Positions 1-9,597 are shown, counted from the stretch's first letter. The stretch is DNA of 64,000 nt from Pedobacter aquatilis (GCF_030409415.1 NZ_JAUFPW010000009.1:1-64000), one strand, 5' to 3'. Notes: generated from the sequence alone by a model not told the origin. Numbers and translations are program-made.

Positions 1-97
1 CAATGTTTACCTAGCCTCAAATGGCCTCACACGAACAGTCAATATATTTTGCATAACAACAATATAATGACCTTTTTAAAATTCTCAGTAAAAATAA

Positions 98-122
98 AAG
101 CCTCACAATACTTGCAAGGCTT
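98..122 (-). terminator. Probable rho-independent terminator after the OmpA-type gene
   Basis: Arms AAGCCT (98-103) and AGGCTT (117-122) can pair around a 13-base loop. On the minus strand the stem is followed by a T-rich stretch (TTTTATTTTT). It lies 20 bases past the stop of the OmpA-family gene, the expected place. Confidence 0.5.
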
Positions 123-141
123 AATCATTAGAAAGTGAAAT

Positions 142-981
142 CTATTTTATTAGGTTGTATAATTCATCCAACTTAGGTGAGAGTACAATTTCTATTCTTC
201 TGTTTTTACTTCTGGCTTCTGCAGATGAATTTGCGCCTAAAGGTTGAAATTCTCCTTTACCAGTAGCAGTCATTCTCACACTTTCTATCTTTTCATTATC
301 AGTTAAAAAACGAACAACTGATGTTGAGCGTAAAACACTTAAATCCCAATTATCTTTAATCTGACCTAAATTATTAACTTTTTGATTATCGGTATGCCCT
401 TCTACAGAAATATTAATTTCTGGCTGTTGCTTCAGTACTTTTGCAAGTTCTGTTAAGGCTTGTTTACCTTTTTCATCAATAATTATACTTCCCGATGGAA
501 ATAGAAGTTTATCCGTTAATGAAACGTAAACCTTTCCATTTTTAATCTCGACAGTTAACCCACTTTTTGTAAAGCCTAAAAGTGCTTGTTGTAGTTTTTC
601 TTTAAGTTGATTAGTGGCCTCATCTCGTTTACGCAAAACTTCTTCAACTTCTTTTAAACGCTTTTCTCGTGCAGCCAAATCACCTGAGAGCTTGCTTATT
701 TCTGATGAACTATTATTCTTGAGCTTATTGAAATTAGCATTGGTTTCTGTAAAACGGCTCTGTAAATCCCGCAAGTCATCGCCTAACATTGCAGTATCTT
801 TCTTTAATTTACCAACTTCTTTTTCTAGGTTTTCAATTTTTATTAAACCTTCGTTAAAAGCTGTGTAAAGAGAATCTTTAGTTCCAAGTAAGGCTTTATA
901 TTTTTTTGGAGAAAGAACTACACACGAAGTAAGTGATGCAGCAAAGAGAACGGTGGTAAAAGCTAAAAAAATATTTTTCAT
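142..981 (-). CDS. OmpA-family lipoprotein with coiled coil
   Basis: The 279-residue product starts with a lipoprotein signal ending at Cys20 (LTSC). Residues about 36-130 are charged and heptad-like, a probable coiled coil. About 150-270 form an OmpA C-terminal (OmpA/MotB) domain, with VEGHTDNQK, the NWDLSVLR helix and the closing SKNRRIEIVL segment that bind peptidoglycan in this family. Role by family knowledge: tethering the outer membrane to the cell wall; the coiled coil could act as a periplasmic spacer. It is the last gene of a minus-strand run with the DUF2461 and DUF983 genes, 63 bases after the DUF2461 stop. ATG start at 981. Confidence 0.88.
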   Translation of the reverse strand: MKNIFLAFTTVLFAASLTSCVVLSPKKYKALLGTKDSLYTAFNEGLIKIENLEKEVGKLKKDTAMLGDDLRDLQSRFTETNANFNKLKNNSSSEISKLSGDLAAREKRLKEVEEVLRKRDEATNQLKEKLQQALLGFTKSGLTVEIKNGKVYVSLTDKLLFPSGSIIIDEKGKQALTELAKVLKQQPEINISVEGHTDNQKVNNLGQIKDNWDLSVLRSTSVVRFLTDNEKIESVRMTATGKGEFQPLGANSSAEARSKNRRIEIVLSPKLDELYNLIK

Positions 982-1044
982 TGTTGTGTGTTGGTTTATA
1001 TTTAGAAGTATGATAATTAATTAAACTTTTTATTTCTTAATTAA

Positions 1045-1707
1045 TTATTGTTCTAATGCATTTCGCAAAAATGCAACTAAAGGATTAACCGTTTTAAAAG
1101 AACTTATTAACTTATTAACGATTGTTGGCTTTAAAAATTCTTCGTCTGCAATTTGGGTTATCGCTTCAAAGCTTTTCAGCTTTAAAAATTCAATATTCGC
1201 ATCAGAAGGATCGTATCCCTTTGGTGCATTTTTTAAAGCATTACTAAAACCTAGCTTAAATCGGTCCTTAAAATCTTTATCCGTAATAATTTTTTCAAAA
1301 TCACCGAAATTATAATCTATTTCTTGTCTGATGAGCTTTAAATGAGCCGCGTCTGGCATCCAATAACCACCAGCCAAAAAGCTTTTCCCAGGTTGAATGT
1401 GTATATAATAGCCAGGTTCGTTACCACCCTTACTCTTTGCAGAGAACCAAATTCCAAAATTATTTTTATACGGATCTTTGTTTTTACTAAAGCGCACATC
1501 GCGATAAATTCTCATTAATGATTTTTTAGGATCAGTATCAGGAGAAATAAGCGGATCAATTTTAGAAAGTTCTGGTATAATTTGAGCAACTAAATTTAAA
1601 GCATCAGCTTTAGCTTCTTCATATCGATGTTTATTTTCAGCAAACCACTCTCTATTATTGTTATCAGCAACGTTTTGAATAAAAATGAGTGTGTCTTTTT
1701 TTAGCAT
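1045..1707 (-). CDS. DUF2461 domain protein
   Basis: The 220-residue soluble protein matches the DUF2461 (TIGR02453) family from end to end: N-terminal NREWFAENKHRYEEAK, the MRIYRDVRFSKNKDPYKNNF block, and GYYIHIQPGKSFLAGGYWMP. No signal peptide or membrane segment is seen. The function of the family is not established. The start is placed at ATG 1707; the frame extends two codons to a TTG at 1713, which has less support. It follows the DUF983 gene by 34 bases and is probably co-transcribed with it. Confidence 0.85.
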   Translation of the reverse strand: MLKKDTLIFIQNVADNNNREWFAENKHRYEEAKADALNLVAQIIPELSKIDPLISPDTDPKKSLMRIYRDVRFSKNKDPYKNNFGIWFSAKSKGGNEPGYYIHIQPGKSFLAGGYWMPDAAHLKLIRQEIDYNFGDFEKIITDKDFKDRFKLGFSNALKNAPKGYDPSDANIEFLKLKSFEAITQIADEEFLKPTIVNKLISSFKTVNPLVAFLRNALEQ

Positions 1708-1741
1708 AATCAATCCTTAAAAGAAAATATAAATAATAAAA

Positions 1742-2140
1742 TTACGGATTATCGTAATATGGCTTGTACTTTATATTTGGTGATAAAATGTGTAGTAATA
1801 AGATTCGGGAATACCTATAATTGAATGGATAAAATATAAAGCACCCACTAAATATTGCGATTAAATAAGTCCAGAAGTTTTCGTCTTTAAGCGTTCCAAC
1901 AGCAAGGTAAGTTAGAAAGCTAACTGAAAGCATTTCGATTACATTCATGGCGTAACTTACATACATTGCCGCGTAAAAGTAACCAGGTTCAATTTCTACA
2001 CGTTGACCACAATGTGAGCAAACTTCTTTTGTATGCTGAATATTGAAACCATACATACTTCCTGTAAAAATATTGCCTCTTCGGCAATGAGGACATTTTG
2101 CCTTTACAATTGCAGAAAGCTTTGAAGTTTTTTCAGACAT
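1742..2140 (-). CDS. DUF983 membrane protein with zinc ribbon
   Basis: The 132-residue protein has an N-terminal CPHCRRGNIF and a second CSHCGQRVEIEPGYFYAAMY, the paired CxxC knuckles and GYFYAAMY signature of DUF983 proteins. Two hydrophobic segments follow (about 55-80 and 87-105). The four cysteines probably bind zinc; the role of the family is unknown. The start codon lies 1 base after the stop of the upstream small QCAMC protein, so the two are almost certainly translated from one message. Confidence 0.85.
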   Translation of the reverse strand: MSEKTSKLSAIVKAKCPHCRRGNIFTGSMYGFNIQHTKEVCSHCGQRVEIEPGYFYAAMYVSYAMNVIEMLSVSFLTYLAVGTLKDENFWTYLIAIFSGCFIFYPFNYRYSRILLLHILSPNIKYKPYYDNP

Positions 2141-2141
2141 G

Positions 2142-2414
2142 CTAATTTAAATTTAGCGGTTCTGACTTCATATTTAGCTGTACATTTTTTTTGCGGTATT
2201 TCTTATACCAAATAATACCAACAACAGTTGCAAGTAAATAAGGGATAACTAAGAGATAAATAACACCAGTATTTAAACCTGCTGCTTGCGTATTTCCATT
2301 TTTAACGCCCTGCTCGGCATTAATAGTACACATAGCGCATTGGGCTTGTACATTTGCTGCAAAAAATAAAACGCAGGCAATTGAAAATAAGATAAAAGTG
2401 AATGTCTTTTTCAT
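2142..2414 (-). CDS. Small exported membrane protein with QCAMC motif
   Basis: The protein has 90 residues from ATG 2414. It has a cleavable signal peptide (about 1-24, ending NVQAQ), then QCAMC immediately after the predicted cleavage site, one transmembrane helix (about 51-70) and a basic cytoplasmic tail. The open frame continues upstream to 2549, but that extension would run through a terminator hairpin (2465-2492), so the internal ATG that begins a clean signal peptide is chosen. Small proteins with this CxMC motif are conserved in Bacteroidota; their function is not known to me. Coupled to the DUF983 gene. Confidence 0.75.
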   Translation of the reverse strand: MKKTFTFILFSIACVLFFAANVQAQCAMCTINAEQGVKNGNTQAAGLNTGVIYLLVIPYLLATVVGIIWYKKYRKKNVQLNMKSEPLNLN

Positions 2415-2464
2415 CTTTGCAAATATAAGATTTAACGTGTGAGGGGTAGCAAAAATTATGTCAT

Positions 2465-2492
2465 AAAAAAACCCCGCTGATAAGGCGGGGTT
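2465..2492 (-). terminator. Strong rho-independent terminator
   Basis: An 8-bp perfect stem, AACCCCGC/GCGGGGTT (2470-2477 with 2485-2492), is followed on the minus strand by a run of T (the A run at 2465-2470). It lies 12 bases past the stop of the membrane protein gene at 2504 and before the QCAMC gene start, so it separates two transcription units. Confidence 0.85.
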
Positions 2493-2503
2493 ATTAGAAA
2501 TAT

Positions 2504-2842
2504 CTAATATTCTGGTGTTAGCTTTTCTCCGCTTAATTTTCTCTTCCACATAATGAAAAAAATTAATAGAAACACATTAATTATTATAAACAAATACGAA
2601 CCTTCATAAACCCAAGAAATAAGATTCAATAAAATCAATAAGCTTGGCGAAATCTTGAACTGTCTATATTTTTTATAATTGAACTGATAATCACAAAAGC
2701 ATAATACCACAATTACAGTTCCCATTAAAGTACTAGTTACTTTTAGCAATTGATAAATGGGTGTTTCTCTTATCAAAAGAAAACATACATGATTAGAAAT
2801 AAACATAAGCATACCTAATACTTGGCGAATAATTATTTTCAT
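2504..2842 (-). CDS. Small hypothetical membrane protein
   Basis: The 112-residue protein from ATG 2842 has three or four hydrophobic helices (about 7-24, 33-50, 65-80, 83-97) and a basic C-terminal tail (WKRKLSGEKL). I do not recognise a family. It is supported as a gene by its own strong terminator downstream and a weak hairpin upstream, and by composition like that of its neighbours. It appears to be a single-gene unit between the SusC/D operon and the QCAMC gene. Confidence 0.55.
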   Translation of the reverse strand: MKIIIRQVLGMLMFISNHVCFLLIRETPIYQLLKVTSTLMGTVIVVLCFCDYQFNYKKYRQFKISPSLLILLNLISWVYEGSYLFIIINVFLLIFFIMWKRKLSGEKLTPEY

Positions 2843-2859
2843 AAATTAAGTAAATTTAG

Positions 2860-2880
2860 GCTTCCGAATATTCCGGAAGC
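2860..2880 (-). terminator. Weak terminator-like hairpin after the DUF4302 gene
   Basis: GCTTCCG (2860-2866) pairs with CGGAAGC (2874-2880) around a 7-base loop. The following minus-strand sequence is only moderately T-rich (CTAAATTTACTT). It lies 21 bases past the stop of the last gene of the SusC/D operon. Confidence 0.45.
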
Positions 2881-2901
2881 TTAATTATGCCTTCTCATTT
2901 A

Positions 2902-3711
2902 TTATAAAATAACTAATTTTAAACTTTCATCAGCATTGGCATAATATCCATTTGGATAGGTAGCATTTGCTGCTTTGAAGGTCAATTCTTTAAAAGTAAT
3001 CCCATCAACATTATATTCTTTGAAACCTGCAATTCCGGTATCGGTTGGCCTGAAAGAATAGTTACTGCTACCTGCTAACAAGCCATTGTAAACGCCCCAT
3101 GATAAAGATGTACTTTTAGTTGCTGTTACAAAGCGGAAAGAGTTTGCATTGTAAAAACGGTTGAAAGAGGTTCGGTACCTGGCAATTAGAGCAGGTACTC
3201 CTGCGGCATCACCAGGAACAGGTAACATTATTAATGTACTGTTTCTTTTTCTTCCTTTTAAAATTACTGAATCAGCTGTAGCCTTTACTACTAAAAATTC
3301 TATATCTCCTCCCAATCCTATATCAGAAGCTCCCCAATTGCTAAGTCTCCCTGGCAAAGCAAAGTAATCTAAAACAGAGTTGTAGGTATCAAAAGTTAAT
3401 ATTGGTCCAGCGCCAGGATAAACTTTATAGGTGCTGGTAACATTTCCAGTTGTATAATCAGCCTGCATATTTATATCGGTAGGGGTTGTGAAATTCATAA
3501 ATAAATTAACGCCCCCATAGGGTGCATCTGCACCTGGAAAGTATTGAAAAACCCAACCATTAGGTTTACTTCTTAATATGGTTTGTGCATGGCTAACCGC
3601 TGCGTTTAAACGTATAGTTGGGCTATCTTCAAATATTCTGTCTTTCTTCTTATCGCAGGCTGCGAACAAGAGCACAACAGATATTAAAACTAAAAAATAA
3701 TTTCTTTTCAT
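2902..3711 (-). CDS. DUF4302-type lipoprotein of the SusC/D locus
   Basis: The 269-residue protein has a lipoprotein signal ending at Cys19 (LLFAAC). The mature part starts with a KKKDRIFEDSPTIRL segment and has the SKPNGWVFQYFPG block typical of DUF4302 lipoproteins encoded beside SusC/SusD pairs. Role by context: a surface-exposed accessory binding protein of the import system, but its ligand is unknown. It is the last of four co-directional genes, 11 bases after the metallopeptidase stop. ATG start at 3711. Confidence 0.75.
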   Translation of the reverse strand: MKRNYFLVLISVVLLFAACDKKKDRIFEDSPTIRLNAAVSHAQTILRSKPNGWVFQYFPGADAPYGGVNLFMNFTTPTDINMQADYTTGNVTSTYKVYPGAGPILTFDTYNSVLDYFALPGRLSNWGASDIGLGGDIEFLVVKATADSVILKGRKRNSTLIMLPVPGDAAGVPALIARYRTSFNRFYNANSFRFVTATKSTSLSWGVYNGLLAGSSNYSFRPTDTGIAGFKEYNVDGITFKELTFKAANATYPNGYYANADESLKLVIL

Positions 3712-3722
3712 TGTATAATTTC

Positions 3723-4628
3723 TTATAATGTTGTCTGATCAAATGTGGCTAAATTGGCTTTTCTGTTTACAATATTGGCTCTTAATACATCCATATCGAT
3801 ATTCCAAACCGTTTGCATATAGTTTTTCACCAGCATTAATTTGTTATTGATAATGGTTCTACCTGCAGCAGTGCTACCAGACACATTCAGCATTGCATTA
3901 AACTGCGTAGCGGATAATGTTATATAAAAAGAAAATAATTCAGCAAAATCCTCTTTTGCAGAATTACTTGCGTAAGGAGAAATGAAGCCTGCAGCTATCG
4001 CCGCTCCAATCCCTGCTGCAGTATTCGGATAAACGGTATTCCAAACATCATCTACATAAGCTGTTCCTGATATTGTTTGAAAACTGGAAGGAAAATCAGT
4101 AGTTTGATTTAAAATATGCTGAAACTCATGATGAATAGTATGAAAATAGCTATCCGTTAAAAATTCGGCATTAATACCTGTTGTAGCATTGAGTGCATTT
4201 ACTTCATAAAGCGTTATTTTCTTTGCACCTTCTGCAGTTCCTACAATCCGGGTACCGTTATTATTATAAGCTGCCTCGCCGATGAAATTGATTAATTTGG
4301 GAAAATAGCGTTTTATGAAAGCCTTGCTTCCTGTTACATCATCATAAGGCTCGAAACCTAAATACTTAAATAATTTGGTTAAACGAATAGAACTATTATA
4401 ACTTGCCGGCACCAAATTATAATTCAAATTAGATTCCTTATCTACGTATTTATATAAAATATCTACATTATAGTTCAGTATATAATTGTTATAAATGTAA
4501 TTATCTAATGGATTTTTCTCCGTTGATGAATCAACAAAAACGCTGTTTGAATCTAATTTTTCCTTTTTACAAGCGCTTGTAATCAATACGCTTGAAATAA
4601 TAAGTAAATAAATTTTATTGTATTTCAT
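3723..4628 (-). CDS. Lipoprotein zinc metallopeptidase of the SusC/D locus
   Basis: The 301-residue protein has a lipoprotein signal ending at Cys20. It carries HEFQH at 167-171, an HExxH zinc-binding motif, and an EDFAE segment at 226-230 that probably supplies the third ligand (E230). This agrees with the putative zinc-binding metallopeptidase family (PF15890-like) found in Bacteroidota SusCD clusters. It probably acts at the cell surface on protein or peptide substrates, which is inference. It begins 2 bases before the SusD stop boundary, and the DUF4302 gene follows 11 bases on, so it is co-transcribed with both. ATG start at 4628. Confidence 0.78.
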   Translation of the reverse strand: MKYNKIYLLIISSVLITSACKKEKLDSNSVFVDSSTEKNPLDNYIYNNYILNYNVDILYKYVDKESNLNYNLVPASYNSSIRLTKLFKYLGFEPYDDVTGSKAFIKRYFPKLINFIGEAAYNNNGTRIVGTAEGAKKITLYEVNALNATTGINAEFLTDSYFHTIHHEFQHILNQTTDFPSSFQTISGTAYVDDVWNTVYPNTAAGIGAAIAAGFISPYASNSAKEDFAELFSFYITLSATQFNAMLNVSGSTAAGRTIINNKLMLVKNYMQTVWNIDMDVLRANIVNRKANLATFDQTTL

Positions 4629-4630
4629 AA

Positions 4631-6205
4631 TTATCTTGGATTAGCAGTTAAACCTGAACTTATAACATCCTGTGGTAATTGCAAGGCACGTCTATTGTCT
4701 CTTACACTTAAAGTGTTAGTACTAATAGGCCCAACCGTATTTGAAACGATTGTTCTTCTGGTTATTTCTATACCATAACGTTTCACATCGAACCAGCGTA
4801 AACCGGTATGTAGTGTTTCTACTCTTCTATAAAACAGAACTGCATGGAGCATATTTTCTTGTGTTCCGGCTTCTATTGCATATTCAGAGTTAAATTTCTT
4901 TTTACCTGTAGATACTGCTGCAGTTGAATATGCTCGTCCATTGGCCCAGGTGTTAATCATTACCTCAGTTAAAACAGGATTTGTATTGTAGGTATTATTA
5001 ACGAAAAGTTGCATATCGGCGATAGCGGCTGAGTAATTTTTCAAATGAATGTTTGCTTCAGCCCGCGTTAAAAGAGCTTCTTCGGCGGTGAATGGTGTAA
5101 ACACGCCATGAGCATAGCCTATGCCCGCAACAGGATCTGTATATTCAAACTGATAGGAGGCATGTGGCAAGAGCACTTTATCCAAATTAGCTCCAGAATA
5201 TGTGTATGTACGAATTCTATATCCAGCATTTGTAATACCATGCGGGGTAGCTGATAGAAGTGTTTCTCTTCCTGCGATGTATGCACCGTGAGAATATCTA
5301 CTACCTGTAAAATAGTTTCCAAAAATAGTACCTATGGCCGATGCTGGTGTACTAATTAAGAAATTTGCCTTGATATTACTAGAATTGTATTCTCTGGTCA
5401 TATTGGCAAAAACTGCACTAAAACTTGAAAGTGTTGTCCAATCTCTTAAATAGGCTGATGGCGAATTATTAAATGCAGCAGAAGAATAATTTACCGCTTT
5501 TGCCCAATCTCCTTTGTAAAGAAATAATCTTGCGGCAAATGCATTTGCCGCAGATTTGTTAAAATGATATTTTGCCGCATTTGCATTTGAATATGATGCA
5601 TCATTAATTAATGGTAAACCTTCTTCAATATCCTTAATCATAAAACCGTAAACTTCTGCCACAGTGTTTCGTTGATATTTTGGATTAAGAGTTGTTTCAG
5701 ATTTGGTCATATAGGTTACGCCTAAATCAGTTGCAGATTTATTTGGAGAATAATGTTGAGCAAATACATTTACCAAAATAAAGTGGCCGTAAGCTCTTGC
5801 TACCAATGCTTCACCTCTTTGTGCCGAAAGCGAAGTTGGATTTCCTTGCGCTTCTATAGCAGATAACGCGGCATTAGCGCTAGCTATAGCGCCATAGCAA
5901 GAACCCCACAATCTGTCTATTCCATCATTAGAAGTTTCAGTTACATCTTCCCATTTAAATAACTGCTGACTAATTCTATCGCTGTAAGGATTTGATTCTC
6001 CGTAATCATCCACGTTATCGGATGATAATTCAGTTGCTAAAACGTAAGAATTTTGAGGATAGGCAGACACTAACATTTTGGAAATTTTTTCCGTATTATC
6101 TAGCTCTGCTCTATTATCTGGCAATTCATCAAGGTATTTTTTACATGAAGAAATACTTAAGATTGTAATTGCACTAATGGCTATAAATAAATATTTGTTT
6201 TTCAT
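4631..6205 (-). CDS. SusD/RagB family nutrient-binding outer membrane lipoprotein
   Basis: The 524-residue protein has a lipoprotein signal ending at Cys21 followed by KKYLDELPDNR, the usual SusD opening. TPR-like helical parts include LSAQRGEALVARAYGHFILVNVFAQ, and the C-terminal region has RRVETLHTGLRWFDVKRYG followed by LPQDVISSG, all typical of SusD. SusD forms the lid of the SusC transporter and binds the substrate at the surface. The start is set at ATG 6205; the frame opens two codons earlier at a TTG. It starts 14 bases after the SusC stop. Substrate unknown; no glycoside hydrolase is encoded nearby. Confidence 0.93.
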   Translation of the reverse strand: MKNKYLFIAISAITILSISSCKKYLDELPDNRAELDNTEKISKMLVSAYPQNSYVLATELSSDNVDDYGESNPYSDRISQQLFKWEDVTETSNDGIDRLWGSCYGAIASANAALSAIEAQGNPTSLSAQRGEALVARAYGHFILVNVFAQHYSPNKSATDLGVTYMTKSETTLNPKYQRNTVAEVYGFMIKDIEEGLPLINDASYSNANAAKYHFNKSAANAFAARLFLYKGDWAKAVNYSSAAFNNSPSAYLRDWTTLSSFSAVFANMTREYNSSNIKANFLISTPASAIGTIFGNYFTGSRYSHGAYIAGRETLLSATPHGITNAGYRIRTYTYSGANLDKVLLPHASYQFEYTDPVAGIGYAHGVFTPFTAEEALLTRAEANIHLKNYSAAIADMQLFVNNTYNTNPVLTEVMINTWANGRAYSTAAVSTGKKKFNSEYAIEAGTQENMLHAVLFYRRVETLHTGLRWFDVKRYGIEITRRTIVSNTVGPISTNTLSVRDNRRALQLPQDVISSGLTANPR

Positions 6206-6219
6206 TTTCAATTCAATAA

Positions 6220-9200
6220 TTAAAATCCAACTCTTAAAGTCAATGTGTATTGTTTTGGAATTGGCAGAGCCACACCGCCGGCATTTACAAATTCCGGATC
6301 CTGACCGTTTAATTGCCTATCAGCATATATAAGCCATAAATTTGTGGCATTTAAACGTAAGCTTGCTGCCGAAATTCCAATTTTTGCAAGCCCATTTTTT
6401 GGAAAATCATAGGATAGTGATATATCTTTTAATCTTACAAAATCACCTTTAGCCACATTTGCTGTAGAATAATTATAAGAATTGTATGCGATTCTATAAT
6501 TAGCATCGTTTCTTAAATACCTGGAATCTAAAATTACTGGTATGTTAGTTTTCAACTCATCACCAGGTACCGTCCAGGCATCAAAAAATTCTCTTGTATT
6601 GGCATCCAAATCTGTATATCCTGTTTTAAATGCTGGATCTAAACGAACAACGTTGCCATATGAGTAGGTTACAAAAACATTTAATTTAAATGCTTTGTAA
6701 GCGAAAATATTCCCAAAGCTTCCTAAATGGGTAGGTTCCAAGGTTCCTTCATATTTTAAGAAATCTACTTTGTCTCTATTTTGAAGATAAACTCCAGAAA
6801 CAGTTGTAGAACCATCGCTATTAGTGAAACGTGGCAATCCATCACTTTGCAAGCCTACAAATGGAATAGAGAATAAAGAGCGTGCAGCATAACCTTCCAA
6901 ACCATAGCCCCTGCCGGTAATTAAATCAATTACTCTAGCATTATTTTCAGATTGAGTTATTTTATTTGTAGCGTGGGTGTAGATAAAGTTAGATGTCCAT
7001 GAGAAATTACCTTTTTTTAGAAGTGTTCCGGCAATACTTACTTCGATACCGCTAGATTTCATATCAGCCACATTACCATATTTAGTAATTTCCCCACCTA
7101 ATCCCTGCGTATTTACTATCCCAATTAAATCAAAATTATTTCTCTTGTAATAATCGACATCAACAGCTAATCTATTTTTGAATAAGCTAAAGCTAGTACC
7201 TAAATTTAATTCATGTTTTTTCTCGTAGGTTAACTCCGAATTCTCTAAATCATCTAGTTCTAAACCTGTTTCTCTATCTGCAGCTGTTGGTCTCCATGGG
7301 TTATAACTCGAATAAATTGCCTGAGAATTTGTTACATAACTTGGTCCTCTATTTGCCGATAAACCATAGGATCCTTTAAATGTTAAACTGGAGAATGGTG
7401 TATTCAGCTTTTGGAAAAAGTCTTCCTGCATTACATTCCAAAGACCGGATACACTCCATGTAGGTAACCATCTAGCTGTTCTAGATTTACCTAAACGATT
7501 GCTTCCTTCATATCTACCAGTAGCTTTGATGGTATATTTATTATCAAAAGTATAAGCACCTTCACCGAAGAATGCAACCTCTTTACTTCGGGTATTGCCA
7601 ACTCTAAAATATTCAGTATTTTCTTCTGAAGCTCTTTTGAATATACGGTAATCGGTAAATGGAATTTCTCCTAATCCATATTGCAAACCCCAACCCCTAT
7701 TCCAATTATTGTTTCTGGTAATAGAGCTTAATGTAGAACCAGTTACAAAATCAACTGTATGTTTTTCGGCGAAAGTTTCGTTATATTGAGCGGTAAAGCG
7801 GAAATCATCACTCGTCATTTTGTAGTCTGTACGATTATATATACCACCAGCTGGTAGAATAGTTACTGGTACTGCATATAAAATACTCGGATCTGTGTAT
7901 AAATATGGATTAGCATCTCTTATAATAGTTGTGCCCATTGCTCTGTAAGCCATTGCTTGGTTAGACTCGTCTTTAATGTAGTGCTGTTGAGATGTTTGCT
8001 GATATCTAGTAGAAGCTAAAAATCCGAAATCCAGGGTTTTTAATGCCTTCCATTTTAATTCGCCTTGAAATTTAACATCTGCAACATTTACATCCATGTA
8101 ATTATTTTCCATCTCTTTCAAAATGTTGAATGGAGCATAATTTCTTGTATATGTTTCTTTGGGATCTAATGTTCTTGATGAATTTAATGCGTAAGAGAAA
8201 GGGTTAATATCAAAATCACGACCAACTGTACCAAAAACAACATCAGTTGATTGTCCTAATGTACCTGGAGCTCTTTGATCTCTGTAAGAACCATTTGATA
8301 AAAGTGTTAGCTTTAAATTGTTTCGAAGATTATATGTAGCATTAAAATTTGCAGTATATCGTTTAAATTTGCTTTGCTTTGACCATCCTGGATCAGTAAT
8401 AGCACTTAAGGAGGCATAATATTGAGCCTTCTCCGAACCTGAAGTTATACTCACAGAATGGTTCTGAGCAATATTTGTACTAAATAACTCATTAAACCAA
8501 TCTGTATTTCTGTATTCAGCCTCTCTTAAATAGGCATTTTTTGCCGCTTCAGTATTTAACAGCTGACCAGAATTAATTAATTGAAACATTTTGCCATAAA
8601 CACCACTACTCGCTGCGTTTGATACACTAGAATTGTTTAACCATCCTCTCTGTTCCAACATTTGATAAACCCCCATTTGCTCTTGCGAGTTCATGATGTT
8701 GTAGTTATTGTACGATGGAGTAGCACGAGTTGTTAATTCAGAAACATAATTTAACGAACTAACTCCATTTTTGCCTCTCTTTGTTGTGATTACGATAACG
8801 CCTCCCATACCTTTGGCACCGTATATTGAGGTTGCTGCACCATCTTTTAAAACTTGGAAAGATTCAATATCATTTGAGTTTAAACCACCAACAGCAGAAC
8901 TGATTAATGTTAATGCATCTCCAGATGAAAGTGCATCAGAACTTACATCTGCCACATCTTCTAAAATTACACCATCAACAACCCAAAGTGGTTTTGAACT
9001 TCCAAAAATTGAGGTTGCTCCACGAACTCTAATCTTAGGCGCAGTACCAAAGGTTCCCGTTGTGTTTTGTACAACAACTCCAGCTACTCTACCATCTAAC
9101 ATCCTACTTGGATCAGGCAAGCCGCCAATTTCAGCATCAGTAACTTTTAGGTTTGAGGTAGCTCCTGTAAATGTTCTTTTATCCACCTTTGTACCCATAC

Positions 9201-9597
9201 CGGTTATTACAATTTCATTTAATTGATTGGCATCATCCTGAAGCGAGATATTAATTGTCGATCTACCATTAACAGATATTTCGATGCTTTTATAGCCAAC
9301 TGAAGAAACAACTAAAATAGCATCATCTTTCACCTTAATTTGATATTCACCGTCACCATTCGTAGAAACTGCATTTTTCGCACCCTTTTCTCTAATGCTG
9401 ACACCGGGCATGGGATTTCCATCCTTCTTATCAGTTACCTGCCCTTTGACTAAAATTTCTTGTTTAATTCTGAAATCCGCATAATTGTTGTACTTAGTTG
9501 ATGCATAAGCATTTGTAGTAGTAAGAGTGAATAAGTAAAGCAACCCGAGTAGACCATACCGCAATCTTACTACAAACTGGTTGTAGATTTTCTGCAT
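6220..9597 (-). CDS. SusC/RagA family TonB-linked outer membrane transporter
   Basis: The 1125-residue protein has a signal peptide (about 1-33). A carboxypeptidase-regulatory-like beta domain follows at about 48-125 (VKGQVTDKKDGNPMPGVSI). The TonB plug contains the SusC signature region LWVVDGVILED and IESFQVLKDGAATSIYGAKG with GVIVITTKRG; the rest is a 22-strand-type barrel ending in TLTLRVGF with a terminal Phe. It transports a substrate across the outer membrane using TonB energy with its SusD partner. No STN signalling domain is seen, so it is probably not a transducing receptor. First gene of a four-gene operon. Confidence 0.95.
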   Translation of the reverse strand: MQKIYNQFVVRLRYGLLGLLYLFTLTTTNAYASTKYNNYADFRIKQEILVKGQVTDKKDGNPMPGVSIREKGAKNAVSTNGDGEYQIKVKDDAILVVSSVGYKSIEISVNGRSTINISLQDDANQLNEIVITGMGTKVDKRTFTGATSNLKVTDAEIGGLPDPSRMLDGRVAGVVVQNTTGTFGTAPKIRVRGATSIFGSSKPLWVVDGVILEDVADVSSDALSSGDALTLISSAVGGLNSNDIESFQVLKDGAATSIYGAKGMGGVIVITTKRGKNGVSSLNYVSELTTRATPSYNNYNIMNSQEQMGVYQMLEQRGWLNNSSVSNAASSGVYGKMFQLINSGQLLNTEAAKNAYLREAEYRNTDWFNELFSTNIAQNHSVSITSGSEKAQYYASLSAITDPGWSKQSKFKRYTANFNATYNLRNNLKLTLLSNGSYRDQRAPGTLGQSTDVVFGTVGRDFDINPFSYALNSSRTLDPKETYTRNYAPFNILKEMENNYMDVNVADVKFQGELKWKALKTLDFGFLASTRYQQTSQQHYIKDESNQAMAYRAMGTTIIRDANPYLYTDPSILYAVPVTILPAGGIYNRTDYKMTSDDFRFTAQYNETFAEKHTVDFVTGSTLSSITRNNNWNRGWGLQYGLGEIPFTDYRIFKRASEENTEYFRVGNTRSKEVAFFGEGAYTFDNKYTIKATGRYEGSNRLGKSRTARWLPTWSVSGLWNVMQEDFFQKLNTPFSSLTFKGSYGLSANRGPSYVTNSQAIYSSYNPWRPTAADRETGLELDDLENSELTYEKKHELNLGTSFSLFKNRLAVDVDYYKRNNFDLIGIVNTQGLGGEITKYGNVADMKSSGIEVSIAGTLLKKGNFSWTSNFIYTHATNKITQSENNARVIDLITGRGYGLEGYAARSLFSIPFVGLQSDGLPRFTNSDGSTTVSGVYLQNRDKVDFLKYEGTLEPTHLGSFGNIFAYKAFKLNVFVTYSYGNVVRLDPAFKTGYTDLDANTREFFDAWTVPGDELKTNIPVILDSRYLRNDANYRIAYNSYNYSTANVAKGDFVRLKDISLSYDFPKNGLAKIGISAASLRLNATNLWLIYADRQLNGQDPEFVNAGGVALPIPKQYTLTLRVGF

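Noticed and set aside
2415..2549. Upstream extension of the QCAMC protein
   Set aside because: It crosses a strong terminator and has no signal-peptide character; the internal ATG is better.
8771..9226. 151-codon frame antisense to the SusC plug region
   Set aside because: It is a shadow of a conserved coding region (Pro/Thr/Ser-rich translation), with no independent start or terminator.
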